Shown in pieces: positions 8,536-17,949 of a DNA stretch of 64,000 nucleotides (positions are counted from its first letter, which is position 1; each line of letters opens with the position of its first letter). Position numbers and translations under genes: made by a program. Below the pieces are notes generated by a model. The model did not search any database, was not told the DNA's origin, and saw nothing but the letters and a program-made list of their open reading frames with translations. This stretch comes from Rhodopseudomonas rhenobacensis (GTDB taxonomy: Bacteria; Pseudomonadota; Alphaproteobacteria; Rhizobiales; Xanthobacteraceae), in NCBI RefSeq assembly GCF_014203125.1, contig NZ_JACHIH010000001.1, forward strand, positions 169,546-233,545, given 5' to 3'.

Positions 8536-9624
8536 TCAATATCCCGTCATCTCAAGATAGCCGACCCCGGCGTGGCTGCCGCGAATCGCGATCGGACCTT
8601 CCCAATAGGGAAAGCTGGTGCCCATCCAGCTTTGCGGGTTGAGCGGCGTGGTGTCGATCGCAAGCCGGCGCGGCGCGATCGCAATGCGCCAGGCGGTCGG
8701 CAGTTGCCGTTGCCCGATCTGGGTGGTGGCGGTCGGCGTGATGGCGATCGCGTCGGGCGCGAGCTGGACCGATTTGCCGTCGGTGCCGATCCAGTTGCCG
8801 GCGAAATAGTTGGCGCCATCGCTTTGCCGCAAGCGGAACAGCATCACCTTGTCGCCGGTTTCGAGATGCAGCGAGAACCAGTCCCAACCGGTCTGATCGG
8901 ACGCCAGCGGCTGGCTCGACCATTCGCGGTCCATCCAGGCTTGACCTTTGACCTCGACCGCCTTGCCGTCGAGCGTGACGCTGCCGCTCGCGGCGAAATA
9001 CGGCTGGCTGTAGTAATACGACGCCTGGCCGCGCTCGGACTTCTTGCTGTAGCCGCTGTCGCCCTGCAGCACCAAGGGACGCTCGGCGGTGAGCCGCAGC
9101 GCGTAGCTGAAATCCGCACCCGATGCGGCAACATCCAGCGGCGACAGCGTCGCGGGCGCCATCGCCTCCCCGCCCTGCATCTGCCAATTGTCGATCCAGG
9201 CGCGGAACGGCGTGGCCGTGACGCCGGCCTGGCCGACGCCGCCGCGGGCGAAGCGCTCGGCGGTGCGGTGCGTATCAGCGCTGGTCAATGCCGCATGCGC
9301 CATCCAGATCTGCTGATTAGCCCAGCCCTCTGGTTGCTCGCCCGGCCGCATCGCCTGGCGAAACAACGTCCACTGCACGCCATAGGCTTTGCCGGCTGCG
9401 TCCTGCAGGTTCGCGGTGAGGTACCACCACTCGATGCGAAACTCCGGATGCGCGCCGTGATCGAGCGGAAACGTCAGCGCGCGACCCGGCTCGACCTTCG
9501 CAAACTCGCCGGCGTCGCGGCCGAGCCCGGCAAAACCCTGCGCGCGCGCGTTGCGGCCGAGCGCCAACAGCGCGAGGCCGGCGGCGAAGCCGCGGCGCGA
9601 CAGGCGGAAAAGACTATCGCTCAT
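8536..9624 (-). CDS. AttH/CrtC-like lipocalin-fold protein with Tat-type signal
   Basis: A 362-residue secreted protein of the CrtC/AttH family. The N terminus has a twin-arginine-like signal (SRRGFAAGLALLALG...ARA). The mature part opens with ALTFPLDHGAHPEFRIEWWYLTANL, the family hallmark, and includes VEVKGQAWMDREWSSQ and WDWFSLHL. Its start overlaps the upstream permease stop by 11 bases. In Agrobacterium, AttH is encoded together with the AttE ATPase and AttF/AttG permeases; the same arrangement here suggests that the protein works with the exporter. Hydratase activity as in CrtC is not implied. Confidence 0.85.
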   Translation of the reverse strand: MSDSLFRLSRRGFAAGLALLALGRNARAQGFAGLGRDAGEFAKVEPGRALTFPLDHGAHPEFRIEWWYLTANLQDAAGKAYGVQWTLFRQAMRPGEQPEGWANQQIWMAHAALTSADTHRTAERFARGGVGQAGVTATPFRAWIDNWQMQGGEAMAPATLSPLDVAASGADFSYALRLTAERPLVLQGDSGYSKKSERGQASYYYSQPYFAASGSVTLDGKAVEVKGQAWMDREWSSQPLASDQTGWDWFSLHLETGDKVMLFRLRQSDGANYFAGNWIGTDGKSVQLAPDAIAITPTATTQIGQRQLPTAWRIAIAPRRLAIDTTPLNPQSWMGTSFPYWEGPIAIRGSHAGVGYLEMTGY

Positions 9625-12082
9625 CGGCGAACACCTTGACCAATTGCGCCGGCTGCATCCGCAGCAAGTTCAGAATCGGCAACAGCGCCGCGAGCAGCGA
9701 CGCCAGCATGGCGATGCCGACCAGTTGCACGAGTTGCTCGGGAAACACCTGGAACGGCAGCCGCCAGCCGAAGGCTTTGACGTTGACCACCGCGATCAGG
9801 CACCACGCCACCACGAGGCCGAGCGGCAGCGCCAGCAGCGCGGTGATCAGCGCCACAGATAGTGTCTTCATCAGTTCGATCACCGCCAGCTTGCGCCGCG
9901 TGATGCCGATCGCCCACAACGGTGCCAGCTGCGGCAGCCGCGACTGGCTTAGCGTCAACAGGCTGGTCAACAGCGCGACGCCGGCAATGCCGAGCGTGAA
10001 GGCGTTCAGCGCATTGGTCACCGCGAAGGTGCGGTTGAAGATTTTTCGCGACTCCGCTTTCAGCGCGGCCTGGTCGGCGAGGCTGCGATTGTCCAGCGCG
10101 AATTTCTCACGCAACGCGGTGACCAGCGCCGGCACCGCCGCGGGCGTGACCCGCAACCCAAATCTGGTCTGCGCGATGCCGGGAAAATGCGCGACCAAAG
10201 CCGCGATGGCGACGCCGAGCTGGCCGCGCGGATTGCCGTAATCGGCGTAGATCGCCACCACCTCGAGCGGCCACGAGCCTTGCGGCGTCGGCACCGCGAC
10301 GCGGTCGCCGAGCTTGAGCTTCAGCCGCAGCGCCAATTGCTCGCTGATCAGCGCCGCCTCGCCGCGCGCCACCAGGTCCCAGGCGCCGGGAGAGGATTCC
10401 AGCAGCGGCCATTGCTCGCGATAGGTGGCGTGGTCGGCAAAGCCGATCAGATCGATCGGCCAGCCGCCGAGTTGCGCCTCGGCGCGGCTGCCGGGCAGCA
10501 CCGCCTGCACCTCGGGACGATCGCGCAACCAGGCTTTGATCTCGACCGCCTGGGCATCGCTCGCGGCATTGAGATAGACCTCGGCGGCAAGCCGTCCGTC
10601 GAGCCAGCCGGTGAAGGTCTTGCTGAAGCTCTGCACCATGGTGCCGACGCCGACATTGACGCCGAGCGCCAGCAGCAGCGCCATCAGCGCCAGCGACAGC
10701 CCGGACAGTTGCATCCGGCTGTCGGCCCAGAACCATTTGGCGAGCGGTTTTCGCGCGACGCGTTCGCTCAGCAGCAGCACCAGCCCGAGCACCGCCGGCA
10801 GCGCCAATGCGGCGCCGAGCAGGATCGCCGCCAGCACCGCGAAGCCCGCCACCAGCGAATCGCCGAGCAGCAGGCAGCCGACGCCGCCGGCGAACACGAT
10901 GAGCGCCAGCGCGCCCTGCACGATCAAGGCGGTCTGCTGCGCCTGCTGCCAGGCATAGGGCTGCGCGGCGGCGAGCACCGGCAGCCGGATCGCCTTGAGC
11001 AGACTGGCGGAGGCCGCACCCAAAGCGCCGATCACGCTGATCGCGAGGCCTGCGGCCCACCATTGCGGGCGCAGCGTCAGCTCGCCGGGAATCTGCGCGC
11101 CGTAGAGACCGCGCAGGCTGGCGGCGACGTCGGGCAGCAGCGTCGCGGCGATGAAGTAACCGCACACCAGACCGATCAATCCGGCGAGCAGCGCCAGCCC
11201 GACCAGTTCGACGATCAGCACGCTGTTGAGCTGCAAGGCCGAGACGCCGCAGGCGCGCAGCGTCCGCAGCATCGGCCGGCGCTGCTCGAAGGCAAGGCCA
11301 ATGGCCGAATTGACGATGAACAGCCCGACCAGGAACGACAACAGCCCGAACGCGGTGAGGTTGAGGTGGAAACTATCAGTGAGCCGCTCCAGATCGGTCT
11401 CCGCATCCGGCTCGACCAGCCGCAGCGTCTCGCCGCCGGCAATCGACGCGAGCGGCGCGCGCGGGCCGAGATCGCGTTGGCCGAGCAACAGCTGGGAGAT
11501 TTTTTCCGGCATGTTCAACAGCCGCTGCGCCACGCCGATATCGACCACCAGCAATCCCGGCACCGACTCGTTCTGCGGCGTCAACGGCGGCAGGGTGAGG
11601 CCAGTGTTGGTGAGCGGCGTATCGCCGGCCGCGGCTTTCAGTTCGGCGAGAGTGTCCGGCGCGATCAGGGTCTGTCCCGGCGGCGACAGAAAGCCCTGCA
11701 GCCCGGAGGTGCCGATCGCCGGCGCCGCGCTGGCCTCGATCGGCAAGGATAGCGGCTCGACGCCGAGCAATCGCAACGATCGCCCGCCGATCTGGATGCG
11801 GCCTTCCAGCATCGGCGAGACCGGCCAACCGGCGCGGCGCAGCTCGACGAAAATCTGCTGCGGCAGGCTCTCGCCGTTGCTGCCGACCAGCGTCGCGGTG
11901 CGGGCGCCGCCGAGCGCGGAGGCGGCGCGGTCGTAGCTGATGCGGGCCTGCTGGTTCAGCGCCTGCACGCCGCTCCACAACGCGGTGGCGGAGATCAGCC
12001 CGACCAGCAAGGTGGCGAGTTGCATCGGATGCCTGCGCCAATGGCTGAGCAGCACCGCGAGAATCCAGAGCGCGCGCTTCAC
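9614..12082 (-). CDS. ABC transporter permease with two FtsX-like domains (AttFG-like)
   Basis: An 822-residue inner-membrane protein. The order is: one N-terminal helix, a large extracytoplasmic domain (about residues 45-245), an FtsX block of three helices (about 250-370), further helices in the middle (about 395-490), a second extracytoplasmic domain, and a C-terminal FtsX block (about 700-815). This is the LolC/MacB-type architecture with two permease halves in one chain. Its start overlaps the ATPase stop by four bases (ATGA). The Agrobacterium equivalents AttF and AttG are separate genes, so this may be a fused version. Confidence 0.9.
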   Translation of the reverse strand: MKRALWILAVLLSHWRRHPMQLATLLVGLISATALWSGVQALNQQARISYDRAASALGGARTATLVGSNGESLPQQIFVELRRAGWPVSPMLEGRIQIGGRSLRLLGVEPLSLPIEASAAPAIGTSGLQGFLSPPGQTLIAPDTLAELKAAAGDTPLTNTGLTLPPLTPQNESVPGLLVVDIGVAQRLLNMPEKISQLLLGQRDLGPRAPLASIAGGETLRLVEPDAETDLERLTDSFHLNLTAFGLLSFLVGLFIVNSAIGLAFEQRRPMLRTLRACGVSALQLNSVLIVELVGLALLAGLIGLVCGYFIAATLLPDVAASLRGLYGAQIPGELTLRPQWWAAGLAISVIGALGAASASLLKAIRLPVLAAAQPYAWQQAQQTALIVQGALALIVFAGGVGCLLLGDSLVAGFAVLAAILLGAALALPAVLGLVLLLSERVARKPLAKWFWADSRMQLSGLSLALMALLLALGVNVGVGTMVQSFSKTFTGWLDGRLAAEVYLNAASDAQAVEIKAWLRDRPEVQAVLPGSRAEAQLGGWPIDLIGFADHATYREQWPLLESSPGAWDLVARGEAALISEQLALRLKLKLGDRVAVPTPQGSWPLEVVAIYADYGNPRGQLGVAIAALVAHFPGIAQTRFGLRVTPAAVPALVTALREKFALDNRSLADQAALKAESRKIFNRTFAVTNALNAFTLGIAGVALLTSLLTLSQSRLPQLAPLWAIGITRRKLAVIELMKTLSVALITALLALPLGLVVAWCLIAVVNVKAFGWRLPFQVFPEQLVQLVGIAMLASLLAALLPILNLLRMQPAQLVKVFADER

Positions 12083-12762
12083 GCGATCAGCCCGGCATGC
12101 AGATGCACCCGGCGGTCGAGCATCGCGGCGAGCCGCGCGCTATGCGTCACCATCAGGAAGCCGCAGCCGGTGCGGCTGACGAGATCGCGCGAAAGCGACA
12201 TCACCTCGTCGGCGGTGGCCTCGTCGAGATTGCCGGTCGGCTCGTCCGCGAGCAGCAGCAGCGGCTTCACTGCCAAGGCGCGGCCGATCGCGACGCGTTG
12301 TTGCTGGCCGCCGGAGAGCTGCTCCGGATAACGCTTCAGCAAGCTGCCCAGCCCGAGCCGCTCGATCAGTTCGGCCTGCCAGGCCGCGTCGTGGCGGCCG
12401 GCGATGCGCGACTGGAACGCCAGATTGTCGGCGACGCTGAGGCTCGGGATCAGGTTGAACTGCTGGAACACCAGGCCGAGGTGATCGCGGCGGAACGCGG
12501 CGCGGCCGGCATCGGACAATTGCGAAATCAGCGTGTCGCCGAACCGCACTTCGCCGGCGTCGGCGGCGTCGAGCCCGGCGATCAGATGCAGCAAGGTGCT
12601 CTTGCCGCTGCCGGATTCCCCGGTCAGCGCGACGCTCTCGCCCGGGGCGACGTCGAGATCGACGCCGCGCAGCACGCTGACGCGGTCCGGCCCCGAGCGA
12701 TAGGATTTTTGCAGCGCGCGCACGCTCAACATCAACGACACCAGGGGGGACTTGCCGTGCAT
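12079..12762 (-). CDS. ABC transporter ATP-binding protein (LolD/AttE-like)
   Basis: Nucleotide-binding subunit of about 227 residues. Walker A is GESGSGKSTLL, the Q-loop is LGLVFQQFNL, the signature LSGGQQQRVAIGRAL and Walker B LLLADEPTGNLDE. The close match to the LolD/MacB subgroup fits the FtsX-type permease encoded immediately downstream. The ATG at 12762 was chosen over the adjoining GTG. It is the first gene of the ATPase-permease-AttH cluster; the 190 bases upstream are shared with the divergent ATP-grasp gene. Confidence 0.95.
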   Translation of the reverse strand: MHGKSPLVSLMLSVRALQKSYRSGPDRVSVLRGVDLDVAPGESVALTGESGSGKSTLLHLIAGLDAADAGEVRFGDTLISQLSDAGRAAFRRDHLGLVFQQFNLIPSLSVADNLAFQSRIAGRHDAAWQAELIERLGLGSLLKRYPEQLSGGQQQRVAIGRALAVKPLLLLADEPTGNLDEATADEVMSLSRDLVSRTGCGFLMVTHSARLAAMLDRRVHLHAGLIA

Positions 12763-12953
12763 CACGGCCGCGGCGTGCGAGCGGTCATCGGAACGAGCTT
12801 TCCTGCCAATGGCGTTGCACGGTCATATCGTGCGGCGGTTGCGGCATCGCAACTCGCGCGAGCCGCAATCGTGGCGAAATCGCCGCCTTAGGTATCTGGC
12901 GCCGATCCTGCGGATGGCTTGATCTCGGCCGCGGTTTCCCGCACATCGGCGCC

Positions 12954-14204
12954 ATGGCCGATGCTCCGAGGCGACCGTTGCGGGTGCTGCTGTCCGAGGG
13001 CGGCAGCACCTCCGCGCGTGAAGCCATCACGGTGCTCGGGCTTGCTGGGCATCGCGTCGAGATCTGCGATCCGTCGCCGCGCTGCCTCGGACGGTTCTCC
13101 CGCTTCGTCGCCAAATTCCACCGCTGCCCCGGGCTCGGCCGCGATCCGGCCGGCTATCTGGCGTTCGTCGAAGATCTGCTGGCGCGCCGACAATTCGACG
13201 TGCTGCTGCCGATCCACGAGCAGGGCCTCTTGTTCGCCAAAGTGGCGCCGCGACTGCAGCGACGCACCGCGCTGGCGCTGCCGAGCTTTGCGGCCTACCG
13301 CCGCGTGATCAGCAAGGCCGGCTTCAGCCGTCTGCTCGACGAACTGGCGCTGCCGCAGCCGCCGACCCGCTTGGTCAGTTCGCCCGATGAGTTGCGCGAA
13401 TTCGCCCGCCCGCCCTGCGTGATCAAGACCGCGATCGGCACCGCCAGCCGCGGCGTCTGGCTGGTGCGCGACACGGCTCAGCTCGACGCCGCGCTGCGCG
13501 AGCTCACCGCCATCGACGGCTTCGCCGACGACGTGCTGCTGCAGGATTTCGTCGAGGGGCCGGTCGAACACGCCCAGGCGGTGTTCGCGGACGGCGAATT
13601 GCTGGCGGTGCATGCCTATCGGCGGATCGCCGACGGCGCCGGCGGCGGTGCCGCGATCAAACAGAGCGTGCGGCGCGACGCCGTCCGCGCCGATCTGGCC
13701 AGAATCGGGAAGCGGTTGGCTTGGCACGGCGCGCTGTCGGTTGATTACATCCTGCCGTCGGAGAACGCTTCGCCGCGCTACATCGACTGCAATCCGCGGC
13801 TGGTCGAGCCGATGGGCGCGACGCTCGCCGGGCTCGATCTGGTCGATCTATTGCTCAGAATCTCGCTGGGGCAAAAGCCGCCGCCGCCGGCCGACAGCCG
13901 CGCCGGCGTGCGGACCCATCTTGGCATGCAGGCGCTGCTCGGCTGCGCGCGCCATGGCGGCAGAAGGCGCGAGCTGTTGCGGGAATGCGGAAATCTGCTC
14001 TCGCGACGCGGCCGCTACGCCGGCAGTCGCGAAGAACTGACGCCGGTCGGGCTGGATTGGCCGAGCGGCGTGCCGCTGGCGATGACCGCGGCGCTGCTGC
14101 TGGCGGCGCCGAGCCTGGCCGGGCCGCTCGCGGCGAAAGGATGGGGCGATCATCTGCTCGATGCCGGCGCGGTGCGCCGGATCGACGGCGACGAGGTCGG
14201 CTAG
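12954..14204 (+). CDS. ATP-grasp domain protein of unknown ligase specificity
   Basis: A 416-residue protein with an N-terminal Rossmann-like domain (RVLLSEGGSTSAREAITVLGLAGHRVEICD), then a carbamoyl-phosphate-synthase-like ATP-grasp fold: ATP-binding strand CVIKTAIGTASRGVWLV, LLQDFVEGPVEHAQAVF, and the metal site YIDCNPRLVEPMG. Proteins of this type ligate a carboxylate to an amine or thiol. The gene is divergent from the Att-like cluster and has no pathway neighbours, so no substrate is proposed. Confidence 0.8.
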   Translation: MADAPRRPLRVLLSEGGSTSAREAITVLGLAGHRVEICDPSPRCLGRFSRFVAKFHRCPGLGRDPAGYLAFVEDLLARRQFDVLLPIHEQGLLFAKVAPRLQRRTALALPSFAAYRRVISKAGFSRLLDELALPQPPTRLVSSPDELREFARPPCVIKTAIGTASRGVWLVRDTAQLDAALRELTAIDGFADDVLLQDFVEGPVEHAQAVFADGELLAVHAYRRIADGAGGGAAIKQSVRRDAVRADLARIGKRLAWHGALSVDYILPSENASPRYIDCNPRLVEPMGATLAGLDLVDLLLRISLGQKPPPPADSRAGVRTHLGMQALLGCARHGGRRRELLRECGNLLSRRGRYAGSREELTPVGLDWPSGVPLAMTAALLLAAPSLAGPLAAKGWGDHLLDAGAVRRIDGDEVG

Positions 14205-14213
14205 CGCCGCGCC

Positions 14214-14381
14214 CTAGAGATCGCGCTGCTCGTCGTCGCGGTCGGGTTCCGGCGCGCAGATGTCGCCGGCGGCATAGATGTCGTCGTCGTCGCTGGCCGG
14301 CCGCGGCGGCGGTTTATTGGGATCGATCTTGGCCGGTTTGGGCTTTTCGGTCTTCGGCCTGATTGCCATCAGTCCAAACAT
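14214..14381 (-). CDS. Hypothetical small acidic protein
   Basis: A possible 55-residue protein starting MFGLMAIRPKTEKPKPAKID, with a Lys/Pro-rich first half and an acidic second half (SDDDDIYAAGDIC...DRDDEQRDL). A second ATG 12 bases further in may be the true start. It converges on the ATP-grasp gene and ends 9 bases from it. The composition is not that of a shadow reading frame, but there is no domain and no strong ribosome-binding site. Confidence 0.4.
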   Translation of the reverse strand: MFGLMAIRPKTEKPKPAKIDPNKPPPRPASDDDDIYAAGDICAPEPDRDDEQRDL

Positions 14382-14571
14382 GATTAAATGGTCCTGTCTC
14401 ACCCGGAGCGACAACCGGCTTTCCCCGGTCAACGTTCCGTGAACCCCAAATGTAACCTCTCTTGCTGTGCATCCCACCCCGGATCGGGCAGATCTTCCCT
14501 GCATTTTCCGCCGGATAGCTGATAAGCAAGGCACCGCCTGCAACGGATTCGCAAGGCCTACTGGAGTCACA

Positions 14572-14814
14572 ATGAAGAAGCCGAAACTCGAACTCGACGA
14601 GCCGCAGCCCCGGAAAATCATTCGCGCCGACAAGGCGCCGACCGAGGGCTATTCGCTGGTGGTCGACGGCCATTTCAAATCGCATCACGACACTGTCGAG
14701 GCCGCCGAAGAGGCCGGCATGGCGCTGAAGAACCGCTATCAGATGCTGCAGATTCAGGTCTACGACGCGGTCACCAAGACCCGCTCGATGATCGAGTGGC
14801 CGGCGCCGGTCTGA
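14572..14814 (+). CDS. Conserved small hypothetical protein
   Basis: An 80-residue soluble protein (MKKPKLELDEPQPRKIIRAD...). A good ribosome-binding site (CTGGAG) lies 6 bases before the ATG, so this start is preferred to earlier in-frame codons. The central part, YSLVVDGHFKSHHDTVEAAEEAGMALKNRYQMLQIQVYD, has a regular helix/strand pattern and looks like a real folded micro-protein. No function is recognised. Confidence 0.7.
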   Translation: MKKPKLELDEPQPRKIIRADKAPTEGYSLVVDGHFKSHHDTVEAAEEAGMALKNRYQMLQIQVYDAVTKTRSMIEWPAPV

Positions 14815-14858
14815 GCCGTCGATGCTGCGATCTGCAGCCTGACGTCAAAGCCTGACGA

Positions 14859-15036
14859 ATGCGCTTCAAGATTCCCAGTCTGTCATTCCGGGGCACGAGC
14901 AGCGTGAGCTGCGAGTGAGCCCGGAATCCATAACCACCGCAGGGGTTATGGATTCCGGACTTGCTCGTTCTTCGAACTCGCAATCCGGAATGACGGCTGC
15001 ATTTGGGTTGGTCGCTTCAATCCAAAACGAAAATCT
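14859..15036 (+). repeat. Intergenic repeat family 2, long copy
   Basis: Outer arms GTCATTCCGG and CCGGAATGAC enclose two inner hairpins, one of them AATCCATAACC...GGTTATGGATT. The right half (TTGCTCGTTCTTCGAACTCG) and both flanks match the reverse complement of 5111-5230. The copy contains an extra middle section. No gene is seen in 14815-15082. Confidence 0.7.
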
Positions 15037-15082
15037 AGAATGCCACCAGCATAAAAAACCTCATCGTATTCCGGCGCTTCCG

Positions 15083-15379
15083 TCAGGTGCGGCGGCCGCC
15101 ATTGACCTGGCTGGCCAGCCACTCGCCGAGCGCCGGGGTCTTGGCCGAGCTTTTGCCGGACTTGGCGCCGGATTTCGGCGCGCTTTTCTTCTTCGCCACC
15201 ACGGTGCGCGCCGGTTCGGCGGCCTCGCGGGCCAGTCGCAGCGCCTTCAGCCGCGCCATATTGTCGATCACCGCCTTGGCCGCGGCATCGCGGTCGCTCC
15301 TGCTCGACTTGCCCTCGTCGGCAGCCTTGGCGGCTTTGTTGAAACGCGCTTCCGCGCGGTCGCGATCGTCTTTTGTCAT
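15083..15379 (-). CDS. Small basic hypothetical protein, second of a paralogous pair
   Basis: A 98-residue Lys/Ala-rich protein starting MTKDDRDRAEARFNKAAKAA. Its ATG overlaps the stop of the upstream gene in the sequence TGATG, which strongly suggests translational coupling. The segment MARLKALRLAREAAEPA resembles ANLRAIRLAKEEADRANP in the neighbour, so the two may be paralogues. The C-terminal third is a basic, low-complexity tail (AKKKSAPKSGAKSGKSS). Function unknown; a nucleic-acid-binding role is only a guess from charge. Confidence 0.65.
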   Translation of the reverse strand: MTKDDRDRAEARFNKAAKAADEGKSSRSDRDAAAKAVIDNMARLKALRLAREAAEPARTVVAKKKSAPKSGAKSGKSSAKTPALGEWLASQVNGGRRT

Positions 15380-15609
15380 CAGGTCGATTTCTTTTTCTTC
15401 GCTTTGGTTGGTTTCGCCGGCGGCGGATTGGCGCGGTCGGCCTCCTCTTTGGCCAGCCGGATGGCCCGCAAATTGGCGGTCCGCTTGCGGATCGCAACGT
15501 CGGCGGCGGCAATTTCGGCCATCGCCTTGACGCCTTCGGCGTCCTGGTTGCGCTTCCGGGTCTGGCGGATCTCTTTCAATTCGAGGGCCGATTTGGGTTC
15601 GTCGTTCAT
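15379..15609 (-). CDS. Small basic hypothetical protein, first of a paralogous pair
   Basis: A 76-residue mostly helical protein starting MNDEPKSALELKEIRQTRKRN and ending in a Lys-rich tail (AKPTKAKKKKST). GAGGATATCG precedes the ATG. It shares a short helical motif with the downstream product and is coupled to it by a one-base stop/start overlap. No known domain is recognised. Confidence 0.7.
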   Translation of the reverse strand: MNDEPKSALELKEIRQTRKRNQDAEGVKAMAEIAAADVAIRKRTANLRAIRLAKEEADRANPPPAKPTKAKKKKST

Positions 15610-15788
15610 CGATATCCTCAAATCCGGGGGGAAGGGAGCGCGACAAAGGCCGCAGCTGCGCTGTTCTAACACGAAACGCCGCCCGATGCGATCAGGGAAC
15701 CGGCTAAAATCGGCCTCATTTCAAAAAGGTAGCGAAGACGGCCCCGGCCGCCGCGACGGTGAAACCGGCGGGCGACCGGGGGCGCGGG

Positions 15789-17825
15789 TCAATTGGTCAA
15801 TCGGACGCCGGCAAACACCCCGATGCCGGGCTGCAGGAAGCCGACCGGCACCTCGTAGGTCTTGTCGAACAGGTTATCGATCCGGCCGAACACCGTGACG
15901 TTTTGGTCGATCGTGTAATTGGCGGCGAGGTTGACCGTGGTGAAGGCCGGGGCGTCGAGCAGCGCGGTGCCGAAGCGGTCGTAGTCGAGCCACGAACTGG
16001 TATGAACGATCGAGGCGGAGACGGTCGCGCGCTCGACCGGGTTCCAGATCGCCGCCAGCGTCACCTTGTTGTCGGGGCGCCGCCGCAGCCGCAGTCCGGT
16101 GTTTTCATCGCGGGTCTGCGTGTAGGTGTAATCGGCGCGGAAGCGTAGCGTCTCGGTGGCCTGCAGCGCGACGAAGGATTCGACGCCGTAGGCCTTCGCC
16201 AAGCCGACGTTCTCGTAGGAATAGCCGCCGAGCGCCAGGTTGAACCCGGTCATCGAAATCAGGTTGGAAATCTCGTTGTTGAAGTAGGCGGCGCCGAAAC
16301 TGGCGCGGTTCTGCCACAACGGCTGTTCGAAGCCGACGTCGAAGCCCTTGCTGGTCTCCGGCTTGAGATTCGGATTGGCGATGGTGTAGTAGGCCGGATT
16401 GTTGACATAGAGCTCGGTCAGCGTCGGCGCCTTGAATCCGGTGCCGTAGGTCGCCTTCAGCTTGGTATCGGTGAACGGCAGGATGAAGGTCGGCGCCACC
16501 CGCCAGGTGGTGTGGCCGCCGAAACTGTCGTTGTCATCGTAGCGGATGTTGGACACCAGAAAGACGTTGTCGGTGAAGGCCGACTGCAATTCGACGAAGC
16601 CGGCGCTGTCGCCGGTGAAGGCCTTGGTGTTCTTCTGCTGGTAAGCCCCGCTCAGATCATAGTCGCCGACCGAATCGGTGTGGATCGAGTCGTTCTGGCG
16701 CTCCAGGCCGAGCACCACCGTCTGGCCGTAGCCCGCCTCGACCACGCCGGTCCAGTCGAACTTCGTGCGCTCGCCGCGGTACGAACTCGGCGGCCCCACC
16801 CCATAGGTATAGGTCAGATTGTTGGTGGTGAAATCCGCATTGGGATTGACGGTGCGGTTCCACTGGTTGGCGTAGCTGACGCCGAACGTGCTCTTGAAGC
16901 GATCGCCGAGCGGAGTCCACACCGCTTCGCTGCGCGTCAGCAGATCGCGATTGGCCATCGAGCTCTGCAGATATTCCGGAAACGCGTTCGGATATTGCGA
17001 ATAATCGTCCCCGGTGAAGCCCTTGTGCGCGTCGGTGTAGCGCCCGACGAAGCTGAGCGCGAGGTCGTCGCCAGCCCGCACGCCGAGCTTGGTCGAATAG
17101 GTCAGGTTATCGTAGATGTCGTTGTTGCGCTTCTCGCCCGGCGCCAGCAGGTTGAGCGGCGTCACCGCGACGTCGGTCGAGCGATAATGCGCGACGTTGA
17201 AGGCGTAGTCGAAATTGCCTTCGGAGCCGGAGGCGCGGGCGGTCTGGTTGAAGGTGCCGAACGAGCCGCCCTCGATGGTGCCCGTCAGTTTCGCGGGTCC
17301 CTGGCCGCGCTTGGTGGTGATCGAGATCACGCCGCCGATCGCGTCGGAGCCGTAGAGGCCGCTCTGCGGCCCGCGCAGCACCTCGATGCGTTCGATGTCC
17401 GAGGTCAACAGATTGGCGAAGTCATAAGCGCCGTTCGGCTTGCTGGGATCGCCGGCGTCGATGCCGTCGATCAGCACCTTGACGTGGTTGGAGTTGGTGC
17501 CGCGCATAAAGATCGACGTCGCGCCGCCCGGGCCGCCGGTGCGCACCACGTTCAGCCCCGGAACCATGGTCAGCGCGTCGCCGACGGTTCGGCGCTGGTC
17601 GCGCTCGATGTCGGCCGCGGAGATCACCGTCACCGAGCTTGCGATCTGGTCGACCGGGGTCGCGAGGCCGGTGGGGCTGACCACGATGGTCGGCAGCGCG
17701 GTGGACTGCTGTTGCGCCTGGGCGGCGCCGGTGGCGAGCGACAGCGCCGGCACCAGGCAACTCGTCGCCAGCAGCGCGTGGAAACGCCGCTGCGGCCGCG
17801 ATGCGGCGGAAAGACAAAACGACAT
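15789..17825 (-). CDS. btuB: TonB-dependent vitamin B12 receptor
   Basis: Outer-membrane beta-barrel of 678 residues that imports cobalamin using TonB energy. A signal peptide is visible, ending ...LATGAAQAQ. The TonB box/plug region follows: ALPTIVVSPTGLATPVDQIASSVTVISAADIE, then MRGTNSNHVKVLIDGIDAGDP and IEVLRGPQSGLYGSDAIGGVI, close to BtuB plugs. The C terminus is VFAGVRLTN, short of the usual terminal Phe. The ATG at 17825 starts the signal peptide; the ORF extends 11 codons upstream. A cobalamin riboswitch lies in the leader, which supports the substrate assignment. btuCDF is divergent. Confidence 0.93.
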   Translation of the reverse strand: MSFCLSAASRPQRRFHALLATSCLVPALSLATGAAQAQQQSTALPTIVVSPTGLATPVDQIASSVTVISAADIERDQRRTVGDALTMVPGLNVVRTGGPGGATSIFMRGTNSNHVKVLIDGIDAGDPSKPNGAYDFANLLTSDIERIEVLRGPQSGLYGSDAIGGVISITTKRGQGPAKLTGTIEGGSFGTFNQTARASGSEGNFDYAFNVAHYRSTDVAVTPLNLLAPGEKRNNDIYDNLTYSTKLGVRAGDDLALSFVGRYTDAHKGFTGDDYSQYPNAFPEYLQSSMANRDLLTRSEAVWTPLGDRFKSTFGVSYANQWNRTVNPNADFTTNNLTYTYGVGPPSSYRGERTKFDWTGVVEAGYGQTVVLGLERQNDSIHTDSVGDYDLSGAYQQKNTKAFTGDSAGFVELQSAFTDNVFLVSNIRYDDNDSFGGHTTWRVAPTFILPFTDTKLKATYGTGFKAPTLTELYVNNPAYYTIANPNLKPETSKGFDVGFEQPLWQNRASFGAAYFNNEISNLISMTGFNLALGGYSYENVGLAKAYGVESFVALQATETLRFRADYTYTQTRDENTGLRLRRRPDNKVTLAAIWNPVERATVSASIVHTSSWLDYDRFGTALLDAPAFTTVNLAANYTIDQNVTVFGRIDNLFDKTYEVPVGFLQPGIGVFAGVRLTN

Positions 17826-17949
17826 GGGTGGAAAACCTCGGGTCAAAGTCTGTGGCACGTCACAGCGACCAAAGCTTCACCCTCCGCTGCGCGGACCGAT
17901 GAGGCCAATGTCTGCACCCCCCGGCCGACATCGTCGCGTGTGACCACGA

